A stretch of DNA of 64,000 nt from Sipunculus nudus (lineage: Eukaryota > Annelida > Sipuncula > Golfingiida > Sipunculidae): contig CM049309.1 of assembly GCA_026874595.1 (NCBI GenBank), forward strand, positions 37,835,079 through 37,899,078, read 5' to 3'. Shown in pieces: positions 13,601-23,640 of this stretch; within the stretch, counting starts at the first letter, position 1, and every line of letters begins with the position of its first letter. Below the pieces are notes generated by a model, which saw only the letters and a list, made by a program, of their open reading frames with translations, had not been told where the DNA came from and did not search any database. The position numbers and the translations under genes were made by a program.

Positions 13601-16600
13601 AGCAAGAAAAAATGTACTGATCAGAAGCAAAAACTTAGTCACAAAACCAAAAAAAGTCTTGACCCACTCCGCCCAAAAGTTTCTCGCTGTAAGACTTTTT
13701 TTCTGATAGTAAGAAATAACATGGAGTAGGAAAAAAATGAATATTTTCAAGAATTGTTTTTGGTAATGTTAACTTCTTCATTGTTTCGTAATTTTGTGAT
13801 TCACTTCCTTTCACAAAAATCTTCAAAAATGGTGTCTTTATCTCATCTGAGGCTAACGAAATGCAATCCTTTCGTGAATAGACTGGCTTCGTGTCATCCC
13901 CCCCCCCCCCCCACCCAAATTTTTAGCAAGTAACACAAAGAATTTTTTTTTTTAAATTATTCAGAGTTGCAAAATGTTTTCGCTCGATATGACTTGGCTG
14001 AACAAAACAGGGCCTCAGGGCGTCGGATACCAGTTTATCACTTCATGCAGGGCGTTGGGTACAAGTCTATCAATTTTCTTCAGAAGACCTAAGAAAGGCA
14101 TGACCATGAAGCTGAGGAAAATTTAATTTTAGGAAATCTTGTTGAGATATAGCTTCTTGGTGGACTTTAAACCGTTTGGGCATTAAACATTAATTTTTCC
14201 AACTGTTCCGTTTTAGAGTTCCGTCGGATTTCTTAATCAACACAAACAGATGACTATATAAAGAGATTTTATATTTAAGCAAAACTTTGAACAAACAAAT
14301 TTCAACCAGTACAATAGTAAATATAATTACCAATCCATGGTTCTAACATTCTGTAGAACTGGGGTTCTTTGGGCTCTGAAATATAAGATACAAAGAACGT
14401 ATAATACCTTAAGCTTTGACCTTTATATGCAGTGCTAAAATTATACCGCTATTACCAAACGCTATACCGCTATATACGCTATATTTCATTGATTGAATAC
14501 ATAGACATTAAAGTAAAAGTTTTAATGGATTGAGTGATTTAGGAAAATACAGATTCACTCGATGGACACAAGTAAATGCCGAAACCAAAGTGAGTGCACA
14601 TTTTATAAGGAGCTATTTACCTAAACTTTCTATAGAACATATGTGATTTCTCGCTTAATTTCTTTACACATAAATTAACTCCAGGTAGTTAGATTTCTAA
14701 GAAAAAAATTCTTTTATCATGTGATAGAAGTATGAGGTTGTTTATCTTCGAGCTGTTAGCAATCACAGCAATGTTAAAAAAATGAAAAAAAATGTAAGGT
14801 GCATATGTTCCGGAGTTGAAAGGCCATTTGCTTGAAAAAAGCTCTTTACAAAACTCTGCTTGGTCTGACGTGCCGCCATATGTCTCTGTTGAATGAATTT
14901 GGATTATATTGGTACCGCACATGTTATAAACAAAACGAGCTGCCCATGTGCGTTGGGATCGGCATTTTCTGGTCCATTTGTATGGAAGCATAAAGGGATT
15001 ATCTTTAGTTAATATATGCCAGATAACGGTATAGTCCCCCTTAATATGAATATTCGCGGACACCGTTATTCATATGTCAACATATTATAACAAAACCTAC
15101 AATACCAAACGCTACACTCGCAAGGTTATTAGTTACTTGCAAATTATTTTTGCAACAAAATTTTTAAAATAGAGCCAAGTCAATATCTGGATTTTGGTTT
15201 TTCATAACCACGGCCTCTCCAGTGAACGTTAACCCCCTAATATTTGCATATTAATAAGTCACATGACTGATGAAGGACCTGACTGTTTCCTAACGTTGGC
15301 ATATTGGTATGTCAAAGATGGCGTTTACAGAAAACCCCATAGAAAGAAAACACCCTAAGTTCAGCTAGGTAGCGACAGGTGCCACTTGTCATCATCCCGT
15401 TGTCCGTTATAAGCAGCCATGTGTTGGTACGATGAATTACATACTTTTCTCATATTTAGTGGCACACTGTATTACTTATTCATTGGTTTCGAATTGTCAC
15501 TTGAACACATGTCCACTAGACCAAACGCTATATTGCACTTTTTTTTACTGATTCCCAGATAAAATTAAAATACAATTAAAATACTAATCTAATCTCCAGA
15601 CCATCCACAGAATGAGAAAATTTACAGCAGTTATAAAAAGGGTTTCAGTTAAAATGGTATAAGATGAATCAGATGATCAAATATTCATAAACACGTTTCA
15701 GCTTTCTTTTTAGGATTTCTTTAACGTGCCTTTTTTTTTGGTTTGTGTGTTACTGAATTTTCAAGGAATTGAAGGGATTTATCAGCATGTAAATAATGAT
15801 TCTACAACAATCAGTCTTACCACTTGTGTTCAAGATGGTCTTGAGGGATTCTGGGTCTGACAACACCAGGGCGTTTCTGAAGGGTCCAATCCTGACGCAG
15901 AACGGTGAACCGTGTAACTTCAACCAGTAATCATAATATCCAAGACCCTTCAGGGAGTCCCCTATCTGAAAAAATAATAAACCAGCCGGAAATAGAGCCA
16001 GTCCCCTTGAAAACAAGGTTAATATTAGCATTAATGTGGCCTTAATATGGAAAACACGATGTGTGAAAAACCTGGGATACATATACTCTTTACTTCTCTT
16101 GGTATTGTCCAACAGGGATCGGGATGAACTGTTAATTACTTTCTGAAAAATCATATAATGTCTGAGCTTGTTTATATTCTTATTGTTAGCAAATACAGCG
16201 GTGTTAAAAAAAAAACGAAAAAAAAAAATCTAAGGTGCATATATATGTGCCGAAGATAAAAGGGCACTTTTTTATAAAGGAAAACTTTTCAAAACTCGAT
16301 TTCGTCTGACATGCTGCCAGAGGTACTTGTTGAATGTGTGTGATTATTCTGCCGTGTACCCCACATGTCATACACGAGTGGATATAAACAAAACGAACAG
16401 TCTATGTGCGGTTGGATCAGCATTTTCCGGCCCATTTCTATGAAAGATACGAGGAATTATCTTTAGTTTGTCTATGTCAGTTATCAGAATAGGCTCCTGT
16501 TATATAAATACAGTAGGAGTAATACGGTAATTTTTGTGTGAACATTACAAAACCTACAACACCTGAGGGGAATTACCAAGCAACCAGTGACCCGCAGGCC

Positions 16601-16742
16601 TCGGGACGCCGCTCAGTGCTGCATCTTCTTTCCATCTGTTCAGGAGCTTCAGAAAGATCTGAATGACAACAGCGAGGACCAGCGTCCAAAACAACATTCC
16701 CACAGCCGTCGCAGGCAGGATCCATGTTAAGAAGGACGCCAT
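7613..16742 (-). CDS. CYP4F-like: Gene A: complete CYP4F-like cytochrome P450, 12 coding exons
   Basis: Exons on the minus strand: 16742-16563, 15965-15821, 14375-14331, 13370-13243, 12954-12827, 12223-12037, 11384-11313, 10919-10832, 10462-10360, 9338-9205, 8668-8521, 7775-7613. They sum to 1521 nt (506 aa plus stop), all in phase with GT-AG introns. The ATG at 16742 opens [15 protein letters not shown], a membrane anchor, followed by [11 protein letters not shown]. Other landmarks are [12 protein letters not shown] (helix C), the I-helix motif [11 protein letters not shown], the K-helix ExxR as KESMR, MYDPERF, and the haem loop FAAGPRNCIG with the Cys ligand. Family knowledge: CYP4 enzymes are ER monooxygenases, typically omega-hydroxylating fatty acids or eicosanoids with NADPH-P450 reductase. 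Oddity: the I helix reads GHDPT where B and C read GHDTT, so the conserved Thr is Pro. The frame is otherwise intact. Introns 1, 2 and 5 carry copies of one dispersed repeat, and intron 4 begins with donor-site duplications. Confidence 0.92.
9370..9861. mobile_element. Non-autonomous element with inverted ends, intron 9 of gene A
   Basis: The left end reads TAGGGGTGTGCGATA and the right end, reversed, TAGGGCTGGGTATGG. Both are followed inward by sequence rich in ATATCG and TATCGCGATA-like words. The interior is AT-rich with no coding potential. Imperfect terminal inverted repeats around ~490 bp without a transposase suggest a MITE-like element. I could not confirm a target-site duplication. 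Confidence 0.5.
11570..11745 (-). repeat. Possible SINE fragment, intron 6 of gene A
   Basis: On the minus strand there is a GGTTCGATC B-box-like word near 11693-11701, preceded by GGCCAGTCGTGTGG and followed by a GC-rich body with GGTTTCCTCC. Its composition differs sharply from the surrounding AT-rich intron. It is not the same family as the copies at 5950 and 34348. This is a single copy in the window, so family status is a guess. Confidence 0.35.
12385..12610. repeat. Dispersed repeat X, copy 1 (intron 5 of gene A)
   Basis: Shares an ordered set of words with three other places in the window: CACAGCAATGTT near the start, a TTTTCAAAA/CTGTTTTGTC block, GATTATTTTGG, then ATAAACTATGTGTG. It is the most diverged copy. 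Confidence 0.4.
13095..13275 (-). repeat. Tandem copies of the exon 4 tail plus its donor site (gene A)
   Basis: The real exon 4 ends at 13243 with ...CGTATCATGATA followed by the donor GTAAGTATATA. The same junction recurs 69 bp downstream (donor at 13173) as CGTATAATGATA/GTAAGTATATA, and again in degraded form 47 bp further (donor at 13126). Each copy joins an exon-4-like tail to the intron start. The 69 bp between the first two donors is a multiple of three and has no stop, so use of the second donor would insert 23 residues in frame. Confidence 0.8.
14745..15060. repeat. Dispersed repeat X, copy 2 (intron 2 of gene A)
   Basis: Well-preserved copy. In order: CACAGCAATGTT, GGTGCATATGT, CTCTGCTTGGTCTGACGTGCC, GTTGAATGAATTTGGATTAT, CACATGTTATAAACAAAACG and GCATTTTCTGG. 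No coding potential and no homology to P450. Confidence 0.6.
16165..16480. repeat. Dispersed repeat X, copy 3 (intron 1 of gene A)
   Basis: Aligns with copy 2: TACAGCGGTGTT, GGTGCATATATATG, TCGTCTGACATGCTGCC, GTTGAATGTGTGTGATTAT, CACATGTCATACAC, AAACAAAACGA and GCATTTTCCGGCCCATTT. Interior A-runs differ in length. Confidence 0.6.
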
Positions 16743-16978
16743 GTTGATTCTACCACACTACGCAATCAACAGCTTGGATATAAGTTATGTCGCGGATAAA
16801 AAATAATAGTGCTTGTGGCCATATTAAACGCCCGGGCTATTCATTTGACTCGGGAAACTGCTGTGGTTAACACAAATGCCAAGTTTTACTTTCCAGTTTC
16901 CTGCACAAGTCCCGCAACTGTAAATTGTCTCAAGGTTTTATTTATGTAACACAGAGTTTGTGTACTCAGTGGCGTAGG

Positions 16979-17090
16979 AGGGGGGGGGGGGGGGAGGGGC
17001 CATAGTGTGTGTGTGTGTGTGGGGGGGGGACTAACATATGATTTGCCACCCCCTCACCCCCCCCCCACACACACACACTTGTTCATGTAG
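16979..17090. repeat. Poly-G, (GT)n and poly-C low-complexity block
   Basis: A run of about 16 G, a short (GT)n, another G run, then poly-C with (CA)n. It looks like a G-rich arm facing its complement across about 40 bp, upstream of gene A. Confidence 0.7.
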
Positions 17091-17278
17091 ACAAAGTTAA
17101 TGAATCTTTTGGGGGAAAACTGGACTTTATCAGACTGGCGTAAACAGTTTTTTTAATCAGCCCTTTAAATCAGTAACAAAATCACTCTAATTCCCTCCCA
17201 TATGTCCTCCTCCATCTGAAGTATCATATATTGGTCTACTATTGCCCCCACTCCCATGAATATTTGGTTTTGCCGCCC

Positions 17279-17281
<3 letters not shown>

Positions 17282-17350
<69 letters not shown>
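17282..17350. repeat. (TA)n microsatellite
   Basis: About 69 bp of uninterrupted TA dinucleotides in the 5' flank of gene A. Confidence 0.95.
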
Positions 17351-17351
<1 letters not shown>

Positions 17352-17660
17352 AGCCCCCACTGTTTAGTCAAGGATGGAGGTCAGTACGACCTTTCCTTGC
17401 GAAATGACGTAAATCCATTAATTTGAATGGTAAATCCTTTGTATTTAATCTCAATGTACATGCATCATGTGAAAAGAACTGTGACTTAATTTCTTAATTA
17501 ATGTGTAATTTTTAAAGATATGGGAATTATATATAATTCATTTCATTTTAGTGAGTACGGTTGGAAATTTAGGAATACTTGTATTTAAACTGATAACCTT
17601 ATAGAGGTCTGCTTTGGAACATATCAATTTTTTTGTATTGCTCAATGTGTAATTATATCT

Positions 17661-17688
17661 AAATTAACATGAACTGACCTGGTGTCAG

Positions 17689-17739
<51 letters not shown>

Positions 17740-17764
17740 ACACCAGGTCAGTTTTCTGTTAATT
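17661..17764. repeat. Palindrome with (AT)n loop
   Basis: The left arm contains GAACTGACCTGGTGTCA and the right arm TGACACCAGGTCAGTT. The match continues outward through AAATTAACA and its complement, giving arms of about 27 nt with few mismatches around ~50 bp of (AT)n. The right arm coincides with the start of the LTR-like segment. Confidence 0.8.
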
Positions 17765-19318
17765 TATTGTTCATGATAATATGTATTTGATTATTACGAC
17801 TTTAACTTTAAGTAACTTTCAAAATGGTATATCCTTTGCCTCTCAGGTTGCCTATTTGTTTCATTATATATATATCGGGAGCGATAAATTTCATGAGTAA
17901 TATAAGTCATAAAAGTTTAATAGCGCGAAAATGAATCACTCCTGGGAGAGCCAGAATTAGTATGCGGGGAGAGTGCATTATTCACTTCTCCAGCCCGAGC
18001 TGCCTACGTTCCTATGTCTGACACTATGTTTATGGAATTTTTACTGAGATAGCCCGGAGCCAGCCGGCAGGTTATGTATTTTTGCATTTCTATAGTCTTA
18101 TAAAGTTAGTGGGCGATGTTTAGTGGTATTCTCTAGAGTTATATTAGAGAGGCGAGATGGTAAAACTCTTCTGGCAGCCACTTGGTGAAAGAAAGCTTTT
18201 CAAAAGCGAAGAACGTTTAGCTAACGTCGTGCTTAATAACTTTTTCGGAATGAAACGTTTTTTATGAAAAACCATGTGTAAAGTGTTGTTTTCTTTGCGA
18301 CTTTTGTATCTCTTATAACGCATGCATATTTATATAATAATATTTCCTTGTATAAGATCATGTAATTATTCGATAGTCTATTTTTGGCGAACAGAGAAAA
18401 AAAGGTTTATCTTTTGAAATCACGGGAGTCAATTTCTGTGATCCCAACGGTCAAATAGGTAGGGCGGAAATGACCGTAATACGTCATTAGTTCTGGTGTG
18501 TTTACAATATGGCGGACAGACGATAGATAATTTAGATGTAATGAATGTCATAAGTTTTTAAGCAGTCATCTATCTTTAGTTATTTGCTGGCATACCAATC
18601 TCTTAATAGGCCTGTTATCTGTGTGACAGTGAGACATATCTTAATCATATTGTTGTAATTGGAAATATAATTGGGTCATGTGATGCTTCTACATACCATC
18701 TGTGTTAATAACAAACTGTAATGTTAACTCATTATTATTCAGATTGTTACAGATGTCTCTTTTATTGTGTGCAGCAGTTTTGCATGTGTCTGTGTTGCGC
18801 TAGCATTGTCCGTTGCCATGGGGGAGACGCGAGCCGGGCCTGCCAACGTGTGGGGTCTGACGTGTAGAAACACAGGGCTCATGCTGATCTGGAACTTTCT
18901 GGGCTGGTCGCGCTCTATGAGCGCGTGTCTTGTTATGTTCTTTGGCCGTGTGTATTATGTATTGTTGGGTTCTTTCGATTGTTCGTGAAATAGAAGTTTC
19001 TAGAATTTTCGAATGAAAAGTTATAAATAGGGGCTGCGTTTTAGAGCAGAAGAGAAAGAAATATTCTATCGGACACGGAAGAGTGTGAGTCAGTTTTGGA
19101 CCTATCCGATAATTGCAGTAGTGTCAGGGATTCTACGAACTCTATGCAGATTTAGTGCGGCCTGTCTCCAGTTTGCTTTCGGGATTATTACAAGAACTTC
19201 ACTTTTGGTTTACAATAAATTGATTTTGTGATTGAATTGGACTATTTTTCTCTGAGGAGATTTATGTAAACTGTTCATCTGGATTATAAGTTTTAAAGGA
19301 CTTGTTGTCGCTGTGACA
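17736..19318 (+). mobile_element. Possible LTR (5' or solo)
   Basis: The segment starts TGTGACACC and ends GCTGTGACA, giving TG...CA ends with a shared TGTGACA word. Inside, a TATAAATA box lies near 19022 and an AATAAA signal near 19212, spaced as in a U3-R-U5 layout. The sequence just after, GTGGTGGTATCCAGG, sits where a primer-binding site would be. No second LTR, target duplication or gag-pol is visible, and the downstream side is broken by the TIR element starting at 19489. Confidence 0.33.
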
Positions 19319-19530
19319 GTGGTGGTATCCAGGTACTGTATACTTTATTAATTATACTGTGTAATTGTATTGATTTACTGTTATACTGTTGTTATACTGT
19401 GTAATGGTATTGATTTAGCGTATTGTTATGTTAAGATTGTTTTAAGAATAAATTATAATTATTTGTTAACAAAGAACCCACTGACTTCCAGGGGCGTAGC
19501 CAGGACTGAAGGAGGGGAGGGGGCAATGAT

Positions 19531-19626
19531 CAGTGGCGGATCCAGAATAACAAGAACGGGGGGGGGGGGTGGAGGAGACACGGGCATTTATATGTATTGG
19601 TATTAATGAAAACTGTTTTATATATA

Positions 19627-19679
<53 letters not shown>

Positions 19680-20089
19680 CATAATTATCGTAATACATTA
19701 TATATTTTAGTGTAAGAAAATATAGATTTTTATTATTTTCAATTATGAAACGTGGTTTTATTCAGGACTCCTAAGAGCACAAATTGCAAGTTCGAGTACC
19801 GGTATTACCAGAGGAGTTCCGGGATTGTTCACAGTCAACCCAAACCAGGTCCTGGTGCTCCGTAGTTGTTCTGCAGCTGTTCATAAATATCCTTATCCCC
19901 AACTAATGAATTTGAAATTAATAAACTGCAGATAACTGCAATAAAATCTAATTGCTTATAATAGATTAATAAAATGATATATGAAAAATGAAAATTAATC
20001 ACGAAAATTGGGAAATTAGATAATATGAGAAATATTGCAGCTAAACAGGTGGCCGGTCGCCGAAGGCACCCCTTCTTGATCTGCCACTG
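19531..20089. mobile_element. Nested TIR element (CAGTGGCGGATC ends)
   Basis: The left end is CAGTGGCGGATCCAG followed by a G-run. The right end, reversed, reads CAGTGGCAGATCAAG (11 of 12 terminal bases match). It contains a (TA)n tract and no coding sequence. Flanking bases show no clear duplication. Confidence 0.45.
19625..19673. repeat. (TA)n microsatellite
   Basis: TA dinucleotides interrupted once by GC near the left end. It sits inside the nested TIR element. Confidence 0.9.
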
Positions 20090-20144
20090 ACAGCAAAGGG
20101 CAATTTTATGCATATATATATATATATAAAATGACATCTTCTAC

Positions 20145-21040
20145 CCTTACAGAAAACCGAACAATGACCCGCTCTATATCCACGCACAATCCAATCACCC
20201 CCCAGCTATCATTAGGCAGATACCTATGATGATCAGCAAACGTGTATCTGACATCTCCTGCAATAAAGAGCTATTTATGAAAGCCAAACCCATGTATGAC
20301 AAAGCTTTAGCGAAAAGCGGGTTCTCAGAAAGCTTAAAATATGTTGAACCCACAGTGAAAAGCAAAAGAAACAGGAAAAGGAAAATAATATGGTTTAATC
20401 CACCCTACAGCCGTCATGTAAAAACCAACATTGGCAGACAATTCATGAAACTAGTTGAAAAACACTTCCTTCAACATCACAGGTACCACAGGTTATTCAA
20501 CAGGAACAATTTGAAAATTAGCTGTAGCTGTCTACCCAACATGTCTAACCTGATCAGCAAACATAATAGGAAGGTTCTAAATTCCGACAATGCTGTGAAT
20601 GTACCTCAAAAACAATGTAACTGCCGTAAAAAAAGACGAATGTCCTATGAATGGTCAATGTCAGCTGAAATGCATTGTCTATAAGGCAACAGTTAGAACA
20701 GACAATGACGTGAAACACTACATAGGGTGTACTGAAGGTGATTTCAAGACAAGATACAATAACCACAAGCAATCCTTTCGGAACAGATCCCGAGCTAAAA
20801 ATACTGAACTGTCTAAACACATTTGGTCACTAAAAGACAACAATATCAATTACAAGCTCTCCTGGGAAATATCTGCCAAGGCAGCACCTTACTTCTGTGG
20901 GACTAGGAAGTGTGATCTCTGCTTGTCTGAAAAGCTACTTATAGCAACGCCCCCCTGGATCATTGTTGAACTCAAGAGCTGGAATTCTCTCCAAGTGCCG
21001 CCCTCAAAACAAATTCACCCCGAAATATTTTAAAACCTAG
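20145..21040 (+). pseudogene. Decayed Penelope-like retroelement: C-terminal part with GIY-YIG endonuclease
   Basis: The frame opens with PYRKPNNDPLYIHAQSNHPP and continues through ISDISCNKELF-like and KRKIIWFNPPYS motifs, typical of the region after reverse transcriptase in Penelope-like elements. A Cys-rich linker (CSCLPN, CNCRK, CPMNGQC) leads to a GIY-YIG-like nuclease: YKATV, HYIGCTEGDFKTRYNNHKQS, TELSKHIW, CDLCLSEKLLI. Two frame breaks are visible: one in a 7-A run near 20630 and one in a C-run near 20950, after which the ending NKFTPKYFK lies in another frame and stops at 21040. The catalytic reverse transcriptase part is missing upstream. The nuclease cuts DNA for target-primed insertion in intact relatives; this copy should be inactive. 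Confidence 0.85.
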
Positions 21041-21654
21041 CATTCGTACTAATATTCAGCGTTCCCCCTTAAACCCCCCCCCCCCCCAACGAGGATCCGC
21101 TGGGCAGACTTACCTTGCTTTGCAGTGATGAGGGACATGGCGTTACCACTACATCATGGTGAGTTTACCGAGTGGATTGCATTTGGTATGAGTAAAGTAT
21201 AGTATATTTGCCTTTTATATTGTATATTTGCTTTGTATATTGTGTATTTTCATAGTATATGTGTATTTTTATCATATGTATACTACTGATATGTTCACTA
21301 CTTCCAAGACCCTATTAGAAATCGGTTCAATATGCTAATTAAGCATCCAGGTATATATCTTTGTATTATATATAAAATTTACAACTATAATAACCTCTTT
21401 GCCCCGCTCTGTTATGTTCCAGTATCGCACGTGTACCCCGACCAATCCTATTGTGCACCCGAGGACAATAGGATCAGTGTCAGTCTTTCACATGCCCCCC
21501 CCCCCTATCGCACATAGCATAATCTCGTAATCTCGTAAAGTCTCGGCTTTTCAAACCATGCCGTTAGCTTCATTCTAACCACATTCACCTGATGAATGGG
21601 TCGCATCCCGTGAAACAGACTGTTGTGAATTAACAGTGTTGTTTTTCTTCAGAG

Positions 21655-21717
<63 letters not shown>
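21655..21717. repeat. (TA)n microsatellite
   Basis: TA repeats with two GTATAT interruptions near the right end, inside the 2.3 kb TIR element. Confidence 0.9.
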
Positions 21718-22312
21718 AGTATTAGACTAAGTGAAATTCCGAAAGGACAGCGAGTACTGGATGCGATCAGGGGGAGGGGGCCATGGCCCCCTGCGCCCCC
21801 CCCCCCCCCCCTCGGCTACGCCCCTGGACTTCTTTATTCATTCCCCTTAGACATTTCACGCTGCCTAGTGTTACAGAATCTGATTTGATGCTCGTCACGA
21901 CTATGTGATCTGTTGTTATTAGGTTCCGTAACAAGGTATATTCTGTCAAACTAAAGTAATATCTTATCTATTTTAAGCATCATTTGGCAGCATTGGTTGA
22001 ACACTGATGTGTTTTCTATTTAAGTTTGGTAGGAGTATATGAGGTTTAATTATAACCATAGACCCCCTACCTTTGATTTTAAAATGATGTTACTTAAGTT
22101 TCATTCAGCACAGGAAAAGGATTAGGTTTTATTAAAATGTTTTGCATTATTGGTGTTGAGGAACTTTATAATTGTGAGTCAAGATCTATGTAATATATGA
22201 TAATGTAGCATACAATGGGAGGTCGCTCCACTCAGTGCATGTTGCAGGGATTTATTTTCCTGGATTCAGAACTTTGTCACATGCAACTTGACTAATAAAC
22301 CACTCTACATCA

Positions 22313-22313
<1 letters not shown>

Positions 22314-22377
<64 letters not shown>
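22314..22377. repeat. (TA)n microsatellite
   Basis: About 64 bp of uninterrupted TA repeats. Confidence 0.95.
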
Positions 22378-22379
<2 letters not shown>

Positions 22380-23640
22380 CCGAGCGTTCAAGTATTACAT
22401 GTTCAGTGGGACTCAAATAATACTGAGAGCAGTGGACAGCGGTTTAGTGGTCACGTGAACTCTACAAAAAATTACACTTAATCTGACAAAACATTTCCAG
22501 AGGGGGGGGGGGTCAATGTCAAAAATCAAAATGAAAATTTGTAACATTTCAAGGAAAAACACGTTTTGTTTACAGTTTATACATGGGCTCATAAAATATT
22601 ACTCATTCCGTCCTTACCAAAAAAAAAAACAGAAAAAAACAAACAAAAACATAGACTATATTGTCCTCTTCAATACATTTATACCTACGCCGCTCGTGTA
22701 TTGAGAACCCCGGTGTATTGTGGGGGTCAGATTTTGACTCCAACAAGCCCTAAACAGCAGAGTCGTACTCTCCTGTGAGTCCGACTTTGCGCTATTTGCT
22801 GTTTGCGATCTTTACCTGAACTTTACCTTTCTCCTTGCTTGTGAACGTCATTTAACGTCATCCAGAACGAGTATGTACACATGGACACATTGTTTTTCAG
22901 CCATTCTTGAGAAATTAAAATATCTGGCTTTCGTCTTATCCAACCGGAATTATTAGCAACGAAATCAACATCCTTCGCAAATGTAAGCAGACTTTATTCC
23001 ACTCACTGTAGCCGGAAGCTGAGTTTCTGGTAATTCATGAACAGCTCATTAATATTACTTCATGCTCAATCAGAACATAGCTTTTTCAAATAAATGAATC
23101 TGTTGTTGTTCATATTTACAGCGCCCTGTCATTAATATTAGACGGCGAATATTATACAAAATAACATAGTACAGTATATATCGCTGTATTCTTGTTATTT
23201 CTTAAATCATTTGAAATATATAGCTGCAATAATATGAGTGCTATCAACGGCAAATTGGGATTGTTTTACTTGGCTAAGTAGGGACGTTATCATTGGCAAA
23301 TAGGGGTGATATAATTCCCCATTTAGGGGTTTTATCATATCCAAACAGGGGTGTTATCATTGACGAAACAGGGGTGTTAAAACCGGCAAAACCTCAATGA
23401 CGCCCCATTTATCGGCAAATAACTTTTGTCTGTTTTCAAAGCAAACAGCTCTTTCGCACTGCATGCATATGGCTCTCTAAGTATACGTTCAACACCGGAC
23501 CTCCCCCCCCCCTTTTTTTCAGCCGCCGCAACCTTTTTTAAGGGTTTCGGGCAAAATTTTTGCGAAGGGGATATATTAACGAATCCGTTCGTGCGTACGT
23601 CCGTCTGTCCGTCTGGCAGTCAGCAATTGACTTGTGGATC
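22380..23640. other. Intergenic, no gene seen
   Basis: Contains a G9 run near 22503 and, at 23270-23400, several copies of a short phrase (AGGGGTGTTATCATTGGCAAA-like) forming a small degenerate tandem array. The segment 23500-23570 has the CCGCCGCAACCTTTT word seen in dispersed elements at 37000 and 41700. No coding evidence. Confidence 0.4.

Larger units (their letters stand above)
19489..21826. mobile_element. 2.3 kb element with 13 bp perfect TIRs and 6 bp target duplication
   Basis: The left end reads CAGGGGCGTAGCC at 19489-19501. The right end, 21814-21826, is its exact reverse complement. Both are flanked by GACTTC (19483-19488 and 21827-21832), which fits a 6 bp target-site duplication. 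Subterminal sequence is G-rich on the left and C-rich on the right. No transposase is present. The interior holds a nested TIR element, a decayed Penelope-like element and (TA)n tracts. CAG-starting ends recall hAT, but that group makes 8 bp duplications, so the superfamily is open. Confidence 0.7.

Noticed and set aside
17165-17371. Frame with long YIYIYI run on minus
   Set aside because: Translation of the (TA)n microsatellite; the same artefact occurs at 35544, 39246, 51508 and 54932.
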